64,000 bases of DNA, from NCBI RefSeq assembly GCF_024055605.1, contig NZ_JAMXLX010000002.1, forward strand, positions 124,001 through 188,000. Direction: 5' to 3'. The stretch's first letter is position 1, and every line of letters begins with the position of its first letter. Of this stretch, positions 1 to 8,321 are shown piece by piece. A model generated the notes under the pieces. The model was not told the origin of the DNA and did no database searches. It saw nothing but the letters and a program-made list of their open reading frames with translations. Source of the DNA: Ciceribacter sichuanensis (GTDB taxonomy: Bacteria > Pseudomonadota > Alphaproteobacteria > Rhizobiales > Rhizobiaceae). Made by a program: the position numbers and the translations under genes.

Positions 1-129
1 TGCCCTTGGATCGGCCGCACCGGCGGTAACAACGTCGTGCTGGGCAATGCCCGCGGGGTCGCAATTGAGGAATTGCGCTCGGCCTATGAATCGTGGTTCC
101 CTGACTTCATGAATGGCGAAGTGGCCTGA
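1..129 (+). CDS. purL: Phosphoribosylformylglycinamidine synthase subunit PurL, C-terminal end (partial)
   Basis: The window opens inside this gene; only the last 42 codons are present, read in frame 1 and ending at TGA 127-129. The tail contains IGRTGG, then VVLGNAR and AIEELRSAYESWFPDFM, which resembles the C-terminus of rhizobial PurL. This subunit catalyses the ATP- and glutamine-dependent amidation of FGAR to FGAM in purine synthesis. The bolA-grxD genes follow directly, as is usual after purL in Rhizobiales. The short length is the main limit on the call. Confidence 0.75.
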   Translation, partial: CPWIGRTGGNNVVLGNARGVAIEELRSAYESWFPDFMNGEVA

Positions 130-161
130 ACGGCCGCTTCCGAAAAGCAGGGAGAACCACC

Positions 162-395
162 ATGGCTATGAAACCGGGCGATATCGAAGACATGATCAGG
201 GCCGGCATTCCCGGGGCCAAGGTGGTGATCCGGGATCTGGCAGGCGATGGCGACCACTACGCTGCCGAAGTCGTTGCGGAAGCCTTTCGCGGCAAGACGC
301 GCGTGCAGCAGCACCAGATGGTCTATGATGCACTAAAGGGCAACATGGGCGGAGTGCTGCACGCGCTGGCGCTGCAGACCTCCATTCCGGACTGA
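162..395 (+). CDS. bolA: BolA/IbaG family protein
   Basis: This 77-residue protein has the size and pattern of the BolA/IbaG family: an N-terminal helix (DIEDMIRAGIPGAKV), a GDGDHY segment, and the conserved VQQHQMVYDALKG stretch near residue 50 whose His is a candidate cluster ligand. BolA-type proteins pair with monothiol CGFS glutaredoxins to bind or hand over [2Fe-2S] clusters. The grxD gene lies two genes downstream on the same strand, which supports that partnership. An AGGGAGA ribosome site precedes the ATG by 6-7 bases. It lies 32 bp after purL and is probably in the same transcript. Confidence 0.9.
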   Translation: MAMKPGDIEDMIRAGIPGAKVVIRDLAGDGDHYAAEVVAEAFRGKTRVQQHQMVYDALKGNMGGVLHALALQTSIPD

Positions 396-413
396 GCGGA
401 CTGGGGAATCAAG

Positions 414-635
414 ATGGCCGATCTTATCAAGGAAGTGGTCGAGAATGTCGTTCAGGGCGTCCTGAAGGAAATCCTGAAGAAGACCACGGGACGGGGAGCG
501 ACACGCCGCAACAAGCGCCAGACGCGCTCTGCGACCACCGGACGCTTTACCAGGAAGACCACGCGCAAGCCTGCAAAGAAGCAGGTCAGCCGCCGCCGCA
601 GCGCGACCAGCCGCAGCCGGCAGCGCAAGAGCTGA
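414..635 (+). CDS. Small basic protein with an Arg/Lys/Thr/Ser-rich tail
   Basis: This is a 73-residue ORF of unknown function. The first 24 residues form a plausible amphipathic helix ([20 protein letters not shown]). The remaining two thirds is extremely basic and low in complexity, with repeated TRR, TRK, KPAKK and RRRS motifs, resembling histone-H1-like or other nucleic-acid-binding tails. A good ribosome site (GGGGA, 6-base spacing) precedes the ATG. The gene sits 18 bp after bolA and before grxD, so it is probably co-transcribed. Nucleic-acid binding is inferred from composition only. Confidence 0.6.
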   Translation: MADLIKEVVENVVQGVLKEILKKTTGRGATRRNKRQTRSATTGRFTRKTTRKPAKKQVSRRRSATSRSRQRKS

Positions 636-744
636 TCCCCGTTCGTTCGGTCCGCTGATTGCACTGGCAAAAACGGCATGCACTTGCTATCTAGAAGAAA
701 CGTTTAAACAGCGGCCCTTGAAACCGCGTGTGAAAGGATATCCC

Positions 745-1077
745 ATGAGCGTTCACGATTTCATCGACAATGAAGTAAAGACCAACGACGTGGTCGTCTT
801 CATGAAGGGTACCCCGCAGTTCCCGCAGTGTGGTTTCTCCGGCCAGGTCGTGCAGATTCTCGACTACCTCGGCGTCGCCTACAAGGGCGTGAACGTACTG
901 GCCGACAGTGAAATCCGCCAGGGCATCAAGGATTATTCCAACTGGCCGACGATCCCGCAGCTTTACGTCAAGGGCGAATTCCTCGGCGGATGCGACATCG
1001 TCCGGGAAATGTTCCAGGCCGGCGAACTGCAGAAACATTTCGAAGACCAGGGCATCGCCGTTCGCGGCGCCGCCTGA
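745..1077 (+). CDS. grxD: Monothiol glutaredoxin, Grx4 family
   Basis: The 110-residue protein carries the CGFS active site (PQCGFSGQV, around residue 30), the WPTIPQLYV cis-proline segment and the GGCDI glutathione-binding motif of Grx4/GrxD monothiol glutaredoxins. These proteins bind a glutathione-ligated [2Fe-2S] cluster and pass it to targets, often together with BolA, encoded just upstream. I chose the ATG at 745 because it has a GAAAGGA ribosome site and gives the normal family length; an in-frame start at 718 would add nine unconserved residues. Confidence 0.95.
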   Translation: MSVHDFIDNEVKTNDVVVFMKGTPQFPQCGFSGQVVQILDYLGVAYKGVNVLADSEIRQGIKDYSNWPTIPQLYVKGEFLGGCDIVREMFQAGELQKHFEDQGIAVRGAA

Positions 1078-1126
1078 TCATCACCGGCCCGCGCCTGACG
1101 CGGGAACTCATTACTTGTTTGATCCG

Positions 1127-1165
1127 AAAAGGCGTTGCCACCAGCAACGCCTTCTCGTTGTTTTC
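1127..1165 (+). terminator. Hairpin terminator after grxD
   Basis: A 10-bp stem (AAGGCGTTGC at 1129-1138 pairing with 1144-1153) with a five-base loop is followed by a T-rich stretch ending in TTTT. It lies between grxD and the efflux gene and probably ends the purL-bolA-grxD transcript. The T-tract is interrupted, so termination may be partial. Confidence 0.6.
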
Positions 1166-1177
1166 AGGGCACTTATT

Positions 1178-2425
1178 ATGACTAAAACGTTACAGCCCGC
1201 CCCGGCCAGTCTGAAAGGCATGGGACGAGTGGAATTCATTGCCATGATGGCCTTCCTGATGGCGCTCAATGCGCTCGCCATCGACATCATGCTGCCGGGC
1301 CTACCGCAGATCGGCGCCTCGCTCAACGTCCAGAACGAGAACCACCACCAATACGTGGTCTCAGCCTATCTGATCGGCTTCGGCATCGCCCAGCTCTTCT
1401 ACGGGCCGATCGCCGACCGTTTCGGTCGTCGAAAGCCGATGCTGTTCGGCCTCGGCATCTATGTGCTGTCGTCCCTGATGGTCGTGCTCGTGCCGTCCTT
1501 CGGCACGCTGCTCGCGCTGCGCTTCATCCAGGGCCTCGGTTCGGCTGCGACCCGCGTCATCACCGTCTCCATCGTGCGCGACGTTTACGGCGGTCGCCAG
1601 ATGGCAGAGGTCATGTCGCTTATCATGATGGTGTTCATGGTCATTCCGGTCGTCGCTCCCGGCACAGGTCAGGTCATCATGATGTTCGGTCACTGGCACT
1701 GGATTTTCGTCTTCATGGCCGCCGCCGCCCTCGTGGTCGGCCTGTGGATGCATCTGCGCCTTCCGGAAACGTTGCACCGGGAAGACGTCCGCCCGTTCAC
1801 CGCGAAGTCCATCTTCCAGGGCTTCCGGATCGTGCTCACCAATCGTGTCGCGCTCTGTTACACGATCGCCAGCACCTTCATCTTCGGTGCCCTGTTCGGC
1901 TTCATCAACTCGGCACCGCAGGTCTATCTCGGCATCTACGGACTGGGCGCACTGTTCCCCGTGGCATTCGCGGGCGTTGCGCTGTTCATGGCGCTTTCCT
2001 CCTTCGTCAACGCCCGTCTCGTCGGCCGTTTCGGCATGCGGCGCCTGTCGCATGCCTCGCTGCTGGGCTTCATCGCCATCAACACCATCTGGCTGGTGGT
2101 GCAGGTGTTGGGACCCCAACCCATGCCCTTCCCGCTGTTCATCGTGTTCTTCGCGCTGGCGATGTTCCAGTTCGGCTGGATCGGCTCGAATTTCAACTCG
2201 CTCGCCATGGAGCCGCTCGGCCACGTCGCCGGCACGGCCTCGTCCGTCCTCGGCTTCATGGGCACCGTCGGTGGCTCCCTAATCGGCGCGATCATAGGGC
2301 AGTCGTTCAACGGTACGGCGCTGCCAATGGTGGCTGGCTTCTTCACCGTTTCGCTGATCGGCCTCGTCTTCGTGCTGATCGCCGAACGCGGCCAGCTCTT
2401 CCGACCGCACAACAAGCCGGTGTAA
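1178..2425 (+). CDS. MFS multidrug efflux transporter, Bcr/CflA family
   Basis: This 415-residue inner-membrane protein has about twelve hydrophobic segments and the features of the Bcr/CflA branch of 12-TM drug:H+ antiporters: IDIMLPGLPQIG in TM1, the motif-A loop GPIADRFGRRKPM between TM2 and TM3, and RFIQGLGSAA in TM4. Family members export bicyclomycin, chloramphenicol or other compounds; the substrate here cannot be predicted. The ATG at 1178 begins just before TM1. The in-frame ORF extends upstream into grxD, but that part does not look like coding sequence. A strong terminator follows. Confidence 0.88.
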   Translation: MTKTLQPAPASLKGMGRVEFIAMMAFLMALNALAIDIMLPGLPQIGASLNVQNENHHQYVVSAYLIGFGIAQLFYGPIADRFGRRKPMLFGLGIYVLSSLMVVLVPSFGTLLALRFIQGLGSAATRVITVSIVRDVYGGRQMAEVMSLIMMVFMVIPVVAPGTGQVIMMFGHWHWIFVFMAAAALVVGLWMHLRLPETLHREDVRPFTAKSIFQGFRIVLTNRVALCYTIASTFIFGALFGFINSAPQVYLGIYGLGALFPVAFAGVALFMALSSFVNARLVGRFGMRRLSHASLLGFIAINTIWLVVQVLGPQPMPFPLFIVFFALAMFQFGWIGSNFNSLAMEPLGHVAGTASSVLGFMGTVGGSLIGAIIGQSFNGTALPMVAGFFTVSLIGLVFVLIAERGQLFRPHNKPV

Positions 2426-2442
2426 GAACCTCCGAACAAAAG

Positions 2443-2479
2443 AAAGGCGCGGGAACCGAACGGTTCCCGCGCCTTTTTT
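2443..2479. terminator. Bidirectional intrinsic terminator
   Basis: A perfect 15-bp stem (2443-2457 with 2462-2476, GC-rich core GGCGCGGGAACC) with a 4-base loop is followed by T residues on the plus strand and mirrored by A residues upstream. It lies between convergent genes (the efflux pump on plus, the phosphatase on minus), so it can serve both. Confidence 0.9.
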
Positions 2480-2500
2480 CGTTTACGTACCCGAAGACTT

Positions 2501-3322
2501 TCAGACGTTGAAGATCTTCTCGCGCAGTTCGTTCCAGCTTGCCTCGTCCGACGCGACGAGAATGCCGCCCTCGAAATCGTAGGGACGGTACGGCGTTCTA
2601 TCGAGCTTGCGTACATAGGCGCCGGCTTCAGCCGAAATCAGCGTACCGGCCAGATGGTCCCAGGGCATCAGCTTGCGATATTGCAGGAAATGCAGGTGTC
2701 CCGCGGCAAAGGCGCGATATTCATGCGCAGAGCAGCGATAGCTGGTGAAAAGCCTGACGTCGGCGAGATTGGCAAGCGTCTGCCGCTTCGCCTCGCGCTC
2801 CATATAGGTCACTGCCGCGATGCCGACCATCTGCGAAAGCGGCACGGACGGAGCGACAGCCATCTGCTCCTGCTGACCGTCCGGCCGGCAGAGCCATGCG
2901 CCGGAGCCCTTCTCGGCAAGCAACCAGTCATTGCCCATCGGATCGTAGATCAGCCCGGCAACCGTCTCGCCCTTGCGCACCACGGAGAGCATGACGCCGA
3001 ACAGCGGCAGGCCGGCCGCATAGTTGAAGGTGCCGTCGATGGGGTCGACGATCACCGCCAACTCAGCATCCTCGATCTTGCCGAGCAGGCCGGGATCGGC
3101 AGCGACCGCTTCCTCGCCGATGAAGACGGCCTCGGGCATCAAGGCCTCGACGCGCGCGCGGATCACCCGCTCCGCGGCCTCATCCGCCTCGGTGACCAGA
3201 TCGATCGCCTCCGACTTCATCCGCACATCATCCGTGCCGAGATTTCTGAAGCGTGGCAGGATTTCGGTTTCCGCCGCCTCCTGCAGCAGATTGGCGAGTG
3301 CGGCGATATCGAGACTTTCCAT
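2501..3322 (-). CDS. Inositol monophosphatase family protein (copy 1)
   Basis: The 273-residue protein has the metal-binding signature of the Li+-sensitive IMPase/FIG superfamily: FIGEEA (around residue 67), the DPIDGTFNY motif (residue 92 onward) and the C-terminal PWDHLAG. Members dephosphorylate inositol monophosphate, histidinol phosphate, PAP or fructose bisphosphate, so the substrate is open. A GAAGGA ribosome site precedes the ATG. It lies 28 bp after a clear paralogue on the same strand, so the two are probably an operon created by tandem duplication. Confidence 0.88.
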   Translation of the reverse strand: MESLDIAALANLLQEAAETEILPRFRNLGTDDVRMKSEAIDLVTEADEAAERVIRARVEALMPEAVFIGEEAVAADPGLLGKIEDAELAVIVDPIDGTFNYAAGLPLFGVMLSVVRKGETVAGLIYDPMGNDWLLAEKGSGAWLCRPDGQQEQMAVAPSVPLSQMVGIAAVTYMEREAKRQTLANLADVRLFTSYRCSAHEYRAFAAGHLHFLQYRKLMPWDHLAGTLISAEAGAYVRKLDRTPYRPYDFEGGILVASDEASWNELREKIFNV

Positions 3323-3350
3323 GACGGTTCCTTCGGGCTTCAGATTCTTG

Positions 3351-4178
3351 TTATGAGGCGAATATCACTTCGCGCAGGATCATGTCGCGGCAATCCTTGT
3401 CGGGAGCGGAAATGATGCCGCCACTCGTGTCTCCCGGCAGATAGGGCGTGCTATCGAACCTGGAGGTCACGCCACCCGCTTCGGCGTGGATCAGCACACC
3501 CGCGAGATGGTCCCACGGCATGAGGCTGTGATGGCCGATGAAGTGCACCTTGCCGGTCGCCACCATCCAGTATTCGTAGGCCGAGCAGTTATAGCCGAAA
3601 GCCATTTTTGTCTTGGCAAGATTGCCGGCGATCCGTCGCTTTTCCTCATAAGCGAGGTCGTTGACGGAGATCGTACCCACCATGTCCGAAAGCGCAGCCG
3701 GACTTGCGACCCGGATCGTATTGCGAGTGCCGTCCGCCCCGAAAAAATGAGCGCCCGCGCCCTTCACCGCCGCAAGCGTATCACCGAGAACCGATTCGTG
3801 AATGAGGCCCGCGATGGTCTCGCCCTTGCGGACGACGGCGAGGTTCGTGCCGTAAATCGGCAAGCCGGCCTGGAAATTGAAGGTCCCGTCGACCGGATCA
3901 ATGACGAAGGCAAGCTCGGCCCCACGCAGGCGTCCGACGACGCCCCTGTCGTTCTCATAGGCTTCCTCGCCAACGATCAGGGCGTCCGGCCAGCGTTCGA
4001 GCAGCCGTTCCGTGATGAATTTCTCGGCCAGCAGGTCGGCATCGGTAACCAGATCGATCGACGACTTCTTCTCGCTCACCTGACCGTCTTCCAGATGACG
4101 GAACCGGGGTCGTATTTCGGTTCCCGCCGCCTCCTTCACGATATCAAGCACAAGATCGAGGTGGGCGTCGTCAAACAT
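3351..4178 (-). CDS. Inositol monophosphatase family protein (copy 2)
   Basis: This 275-residue protein is homologous to its downstream neighbour along its whole length (AAGTEIRPRFRHL against AAETEILPRFRNL, both PWDHLAG). It keeps all catalytic motifs: LIVGEEAYE, DPVDGTFNF and PWDH. It is therefore probably an active Mg2+-dependent phosphomonoesterase, not a decayed copy. Divergence between the copies is considerable, so the duplication is not recent and substrates may differ. The gene lies 48 bp after ttcA on the same strand. Confidence 0.88.
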   Translation of the reverse strand: MFDDAHLDLVLDIVKEAAGTEIRPRFRHLEDGQVSEKKSSIDLVTDADLLAEKFITERLLERWPDALIVGEEAYENDRGVVGRLRGAELAFVIDPVDGTFNFQAGLPIYGTNLAVVRKGETIAGLIHESVLGDTLAAVKGAGAHFFGADGTRNTIRVASPAALSDMVGTISVNDLAYEEKRRIAGNLAKTKMAFGYNCSAYEYWMVATGKVHFIGHHSLMPWDHLAGVLIHAEAGGVTSRFDSTPYLPGDTSGGIISAPDKDCRDMILREVIFAS

Positions 4179-4226
4179 GGATATTCTTTCCGGAAACTGT
4201 TGGCAGAGGAAAGATCTCCCGCTGCA

Positions 4227-5114
4227 CTATTCGGATGACGACTGCGTGACAGCAAGACCCGAAAAATCGAAGAGCTTCGGGTCGAGAAGGTGCGAGGCAT
4301 CCACATGACCGAGTGCACGGAGCATCGCGTCCTTGCGTCCCGGCATCTTTGCCTCGATCCCCGCCAGCATCTCCTTCATCGCATTGCGCTGCAACCCGTC
4401 CTGAGACCCGCAGAGATCGCAGGGAATGATGGGAAACGCCATGGCCTCGGCAAAGCGCGCCATGTCGTCTTCCGCCGCATAGGCAAGCGGCCGCAGCACC
4501 ATGAGGTCGCCCTCGTCGTTCAGGAGCTTCGCCGGCATCGTCGAGAGACGGCCGCCATGGAAGAGGTTCATGAAGAAGGTCTCGAGGATATCCTCGCGAT
4601 GATGACCGAGCACCAGCGCGTCGCACCCCTCCTCCCGGGCGATGCGATAGAGATTGCCGCGCCGAAGACGCGAACAGAGCGAACAATAGGTCCCGCCATG
4701 CGGAACCTTCTCCTTCACCACGGAATAGGTGTCGCGATATTCGATCCGGTGCGGCACACCGATCGAGGACAGATAGTCCGGCAGGATGTGCTTCGGGAAA
4801 TTCGGCTGGCCCTGATCGAGATTGCAGGCGATCAGCTCGACCGGCAGCAGACCGCGCCATTTGAGATCGAGCAGGATGGCGAGCAGGCCGTAGGAATCCT
4901 TGCCGCCCGAAAGACCGACCAGCCAGCGTTTCTGGCCGTTCAGCATATCAAAGTCCGAAAACGCCTGGCGCACCTGTCGGATCAGGCGCTTGCGCAGCTT
5001 GTTGAAGCCGACGGAACGCGGCGCGACGGCAAAGACCGGATGGACGCCGGCTGACAGATCGTCATCTTCGACGGCGTCGGCTGCAAAAGTTTCGGCGGAT
5101 GGCAGGACGTTCAT
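4227..5114 (-). CDS. ttcA: tRNA 2-thiocytidine biosynthesis protein TtcA
   Basis: The 295-residue protein has the PP-loop SGGKDS (around residue 69) that activates C32 of tRNA with ATP, and two CxxC motifs, CSLC (around residue 144) and CDLC (around residue 233), which bind the Fe-S cluster. This pattern is diagnostic of TtcA, which thiolates cytidine 32 in certain tRNAs. [15 protein letters not shown] is the conserved PP-loop-family helix. A CGGAG ribosome site precedes the ATG. The gene leads the minus-strand group with the two phosphatases. Confidence 0.94.
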   Translation of the reverse strand: MNVLPSAETFAADAVEDDDLSAGVHPVFAVAPRSVGFNKLRKRLIRQVRQAFSDFDMLNGQKRWLVGLSGGKDSYGLLAILLDLKWRGLLPVELIACNLDQGQPNFPKHILPDYLSSIGVPHRIEYRDTYSVVKEKVPHGGTYCSLCSRLRRGNLYRIAREEGCDALVLGHHREDILETFFMNLFHGGRLSTMPAKLLNDEGDLMVLRPLAYAAEDDMARFAEAMAFPIIPCDLCGSQDGLQRNAMKEMLAGIEAKMPGRKDAMLRALGHVDASHLLDPKLFDFSGLAVTQSSSE

Positions 5115-5175
5115 GGGCTGGCTCCGGTGCGCTTACAGCGCTGGCCTCTGCAAATGCCTGTTTGGATCGCCAAGA

Positions 5176-6102
5176 TCAAGTCCCGAACACTGACCAGCCG
5201 GTACGCGTGGCAAGCATTTCCAGCGCCACGGAGCCGAGCGCGGAGTTGCCGACCTTGTTCAGCCCTGGCGACCAGACCGCAATTGAGGCCTTGCCCGGCG
5301 CAATCGCCAGGATGCCGCCCCCGACGCCACTCTTGCCCGGCAGGCCGACATGATAGGCGAAGTCGCCGGAACCATCATAGTGGCCGCAGGTCAGCATTAG
5401 CGCGTTGATGCGCCGCGCACGCTTCGGCGAGACGACCGAGAAGCCGGTGAGCGGATTGGTCCCGCGATTGGCAAGGTAAAGACCGGCATGGGAAAGCTGC
5501 ACGCAACTCATCGCCAGCGCGCACTGGTGAAAATAGACGCCAAGCGTGTGTTCGACCGGGTGCTGCAGGTTGCCAAAGCCGCGCATGAAGTTGGCGAGCG
5601 CGAAGTTCCGGAAGCCCGTCTCCTGTTCCGAACGCGCCACCTTCTCGTCGATGGTGACGGCATCGTCATCGGCGATGAAGCGCATGAACCGCAGGAATTC
5701 GCCGATGGCCTCGCGCGGCTTATGGCCGGCCAGCACCATGTCGGTGATCACGATGGCGCCCGCATTGATGAAAGGATTGCGCGGAATACCGTGCTCATGC
5801 TCGAGCTGAACGATGGAATTGAAGGACGAACCCGATGGCTCGCGCCCGACCCGCTTCCAGACGGACTCACCGGCCTTGCCGAGCGCCAGCGTCAGCATGA
5901 AGACCTTGGAAATGCTCTGAATCGAGAAGGACGTATCCGCATCCCCGGCAGTGTAGGTGGTGCCGTCGACGGTCGTGATCGCAAGGCCGAACTGCGTGGG
6001 ATCGACGCGCGCCAGTTCCGGAATGTAATCCGCCACCTTGCCCTCGCCGAGCCGGGGCTGAAGGTCGCGTACGATATCGTCAACGACTGCCTGAAGATCC
6101 AT
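5176..6102 (-). CDS. glsA: Glutaminase
   Basis: The 308-residue protein matches the serine-dependent beta-lactamase-fold glutaminase family (GlsA/YneH), which converts glutamine to glutamate and ammonia. Visible signatures are QSISKVFML (the SxxK nucleophile motif), the [11 protein letters not shown] loop, NPFINAGAI and [12 protein letters not shown] start at ATG 6102, which has a GAGAGGA ribosome site and gives the normal family length; a TTG at 6120 would add six residues. The gene lies after rpsD, but the terminator between them suggests its own promoter. Confidence 0.93.
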   Translation of the reverse strand: MDLQAVVDDIVRDLQPRLGEGKVADYIPELARVDPTQFGLAITTVDGTTYTAGDADTSFSIQSISKVFMLTLALGKAGESVWKRVGREPSGSSFNSIVQLEHEHGIPRNPFINAGAIVITDMVLAGHKPREAIGEFLRFMRFIADDDAVTIDEKVARSEQETGFRNFALANFMRGFGNLQHPVEHTLGVYFHQCALAMSCVQLSHAGLYLANRGTNPLTGFSVVSPKRARRINALMLTCGHYDGSGDFAYHVGLPGKSGVGGGILAIAPGKASIAVWSPGLNKVGNSALGSVALEMLATRTGWSVFGT

Positions 6103-6164
6103 GGCTTCCTCTCGATGCAAAGCGCAGCGAACGACATATTCAACGGGGAATGCTGCAGTGCAAA

Positions 6165-6193
6165 TAGAAAAAGCCGCCCCGAGGGGCGGCTTT
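6165..6193 (-). terminator. Intrinsic terminator of rpsD
   Basis: Read on the minus strand, an 8-bp stem (GCCGCCCC/GGGGCGGC, 6173-6190 with a two-base loop, extended by A-T pairs) is followed by TTTTTC. It lies 23 bp downstream of the rpsD stop codon. Confidence 0.85.
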
Positions 6194-6215
6194 CCACAAT
6201 CCGCTCTCGCAGAAA

Positions 6216-6833
6216 TCAGCGAGAATAGAATTCGACGACGAGCTGCGGCTCCATGACGACCGCGTACGGCACGTCGGACAGGCCCGGAACGCGAGCGAAG
6301 GTAGCAACCATCTTGTTGTGGTCGACTTCGATGTAGTCCGGAACGTCGCGCTCAGCGAGAGAAACCGATTCCAGAACAGTAACCAGCTGCTTGGACTTCT
6401 GGCGAACTTCGATGACGTCGCCCGGCTTGCAACGGTAGGAACCGATGTTGACGCGAACACCGTTGACGGTAACGTGGCCGTGGTTGACGAACTGACGGGC
6501 AGCGAAGACCGTCGGTACGAACTTGGCACGGTACACGATAGCGTCCAGACGCGATTCGAGCAGGCCGATCAGGTTCTCGGAGGTATCGCCCTTGCGACGG
6601 TTTGCTTCGTCGTAGGTGGCGCGGAACTGCTTTTCGCGCAGGTCGCCGTAATAACCCTTCAGCTTCTGCTTGGCGCGGAGCTGAACACCGAAGTCGGACA
6701 GCTTGCCCTTGCGGCGCTGACCGTGCTGGCCCGGGCCGTATTCGCGACGGTTAACCGGGGACTTCGGACGACCCCAGATGTTTTCGCCCATACGGCGGTC
6801 AATTTTGTACTTGGATGAAGAGCGCTTGCTCAT
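6216..6833 (-). CDS. rpsD: 30S ribosomal protein S4
   Basis: This 205-residue protein is ribosomal S4, a primary 16S rRNA-binding protein of the small subunit. Recognisable segments include [20 protein letters not shown] near the N-terminus, [15 protein letters not shown], and the S4 RNA-binding fold with [14 protein letters not shown] and [14 protein letters not shown]. An AAGGA ribosome site stands before the ATG. As in other alphaproteobacteria it is a single gene away from the main ribosomal protein cluster. Confidence 0.98.
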   Translation of the reverse strand: MSKRSSSKYKIDRRMGENIWGRPKSPVNRREYGPGQHGQRRKGKLSDFGVQLRAKQKLKGYYGDLREKQFRATYDEANRRKGDTSENLIGLLESRLDAIVYRAKFVPTVFAARQFVNHGHVTVNGVRVNIGSYRCKPGDVIEVRQKSKQLVTVLESVSLAERDVPDYIEVDHNKMVATFARVPGLSDVPYAVVMEPQLVVEFYSR

Positions 6834-7168
6834 CGTATTTCCTTCTCAACAAGTTAGGCCGGTTTGTTACCAAAGCGGTCGAGGAAACACGCCCTCCTCT
6901 GAACGTCGTTTTGGACGTTCTGACAGGTTTCTCACGTAAGCGTACGGACGAAACCACGGGACATGTCAAAACAAACACCGGGCGTTACGGCCCGGCGTTG
7001 GTGGGCTCAATAGCGACGGATCACGGGAAAGTCAACGGCTGGCGCTTGAACTAATTGCGCCGATGACCATTTCGAGGGAACGCAGCACCGGGCCCCTCTG
7101 ACGCGAGTGCCGGATTCCCGTGATGTCGGAGCTGCTATCACCAACCGTTCCGGCAAAGGAAAGCCTCG
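6834..7168. other. Divergent intergenic region between rpsD and terC
   Basis: This 335-base stretch holds the leaders of two divergent genes. A GCCGGGC/GCCCGGC-type hairpin near 6978-7000 is visible and would lie in the rpsD leader. No convincing ORF is seen. I looked for a yybP-ykoY manganese riboswitch before terC and could not recognise its core. No other element can be supported. Confidence 0.4.
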
Positions 7169-8167
7169 ATGGATTTTCTTTGGACAGACTTCTTGGGGAC
7201 CGCCATATGGATGTGGCTCTCCTTCCTGGCCCTTGTCATACTTCTACTCGCCCTCGACCTGGGCGTCCTGCACAAAAAGAACGCCGAGATCGGCATTCGC
7301 GAAAGTTTCCTGCTTTCCGCCTTCTACATGTCGCTCGGACTTGCCTTCGGCGGATGGGTCTGGTGGCAATCCGGCCAGCAAGCCGGCCTTGAATATCTGA
7401 CAGGTTTCGTCGTCGAGAAAAGCCTGGCGATGGACAATATCTTCGTCATCGCCATGATCTTCGGCTATTTCGCCATTCCCCGCGCCTACCAGCACCGGGT
7501 TCTGCTCTGGGGAATTCTTGGCGTCATCGTCTTGCGCGGCATCATGATTGCCGCCGGTGCCTCTATCGTCGAGAACTACCACTGGGTTCTGTACCTTTTT
7601 GCCGCCTTCCTGATCATCACCGGCCTCAAGATGCTGCTTACCGCCAACAAGGAATATGATGTCTCGGGCAATCCGCTGCTGCGGTTCCTGCGCAAACATC
7701 TGCCGATCACGGAAAAACTCGAAGGGCACCGCTTTGTCGTCCGGCGGGAAGACGTCTTTTCCGGCAAAATGAAGATCTATTTCACCCCGCTCTTCCTGGC
7801 GTTGGTCATGGTCGAACTCGCAGACCTCGTCTTTGCGGTCGATTCCATTCCGGCGGTGTTTGCCATCACCACCGATCCCTTCATCGTCTACACCTCGAAC
7901 ATCTTCGCGATCCTCGGCCTGCGGGCGCTGTACTTCGCGCTGTCGGCGCTCATTCACCGCTTCGCTTATCTGAAGTATGCGCTCTCCGTGGTGCTGATCT
8001 TCATCGGTTCGAAGATCTTCGTGGCCGACATGCTCGGGCTGGCAAAGATCCCCCCCATGGTCTCGCTCGGCGTGACCCTCGCCATCCTCGGTGCTGGTAT
8101 CCTCGGATCGCTCTGGGCAACCCGCAACGAGGACAAGGCAGGCGCAAACACGCTGGCTCAGGAATAG
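7169..8167 (+). CDS. TerC family integral membrane protein
   Basis: The 332-residue protein has about nine hydrophobic segments and the TerC/Alx signatures EKSLAMDNIFVIAMIF (around residue 86) and ELADLVFAVDSIPAVFAIT (around residue 213), whose buried acidic residues are proposed to bind metal. Alx-type members export Mn2+ and respond to alkaline pH; TerC relatives are linked to tellurite resistance. Manganese homeostasis is the most likely role, from family knowledge. An AGGAAA ribosome site is present. It is a single gene between divergent rpsD and pepT. Confidence 0.9.
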   Translation: MDFLWTDFLGTAIWMWLSFLALVILLLALDLGVLHKKNAEIGIRESFLLSAFYMSLGLAFGGWVWWQSGQQAGLEYLTGFVVEKSLAMDNIFVIAMIFGYFAIPRAYQHRVLLWGILGVIVLRGIMIAAGASIVENYHWVLYLFAAFLIITGLKMLLTANKEYDVSGNPLLRFLRKHLPITEKLEGHRFVVRREDVFSGKMKIYFTPLFLALVMVELADLVFAVDSIPAVFAITTDPFIVYTSNIFAILGLRALYFALSALIHRFAYLKYALSVVLIFIGSKIFVADMLGLAKIPPMVSLGVTLAILGAGILGSLWATRNEDKAGANTLAQE

Positions 8168-8321
8168 CGACCCTCTCGAAACAGGAGGTGCGGCGCAGTC
8201 ATGCGCCGCTTCCTCGTCTTGGTGCGCCCCCGGCCTTTCGGCCGATCACTTCCGAGCATTCACGACAGCCCTCCGAAGGGCTATAGCTAGACGGTTTCCA
8301 TATTTTCAATCCGGATAGCTC

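Noticed and set aside
1361..2224. Minus-strand ORF of 287 codons opposite the efflux pump
   Set aside because: His/Glu/Asp-rich antisense of a membrane protein; not a real gene.
6834..7168. yybP-ykoY (Mn2+) riboswitch before the TerC gene
   Set aside because: Expected for some Alx/TerC genes, but the conserved core could not be recognised here.
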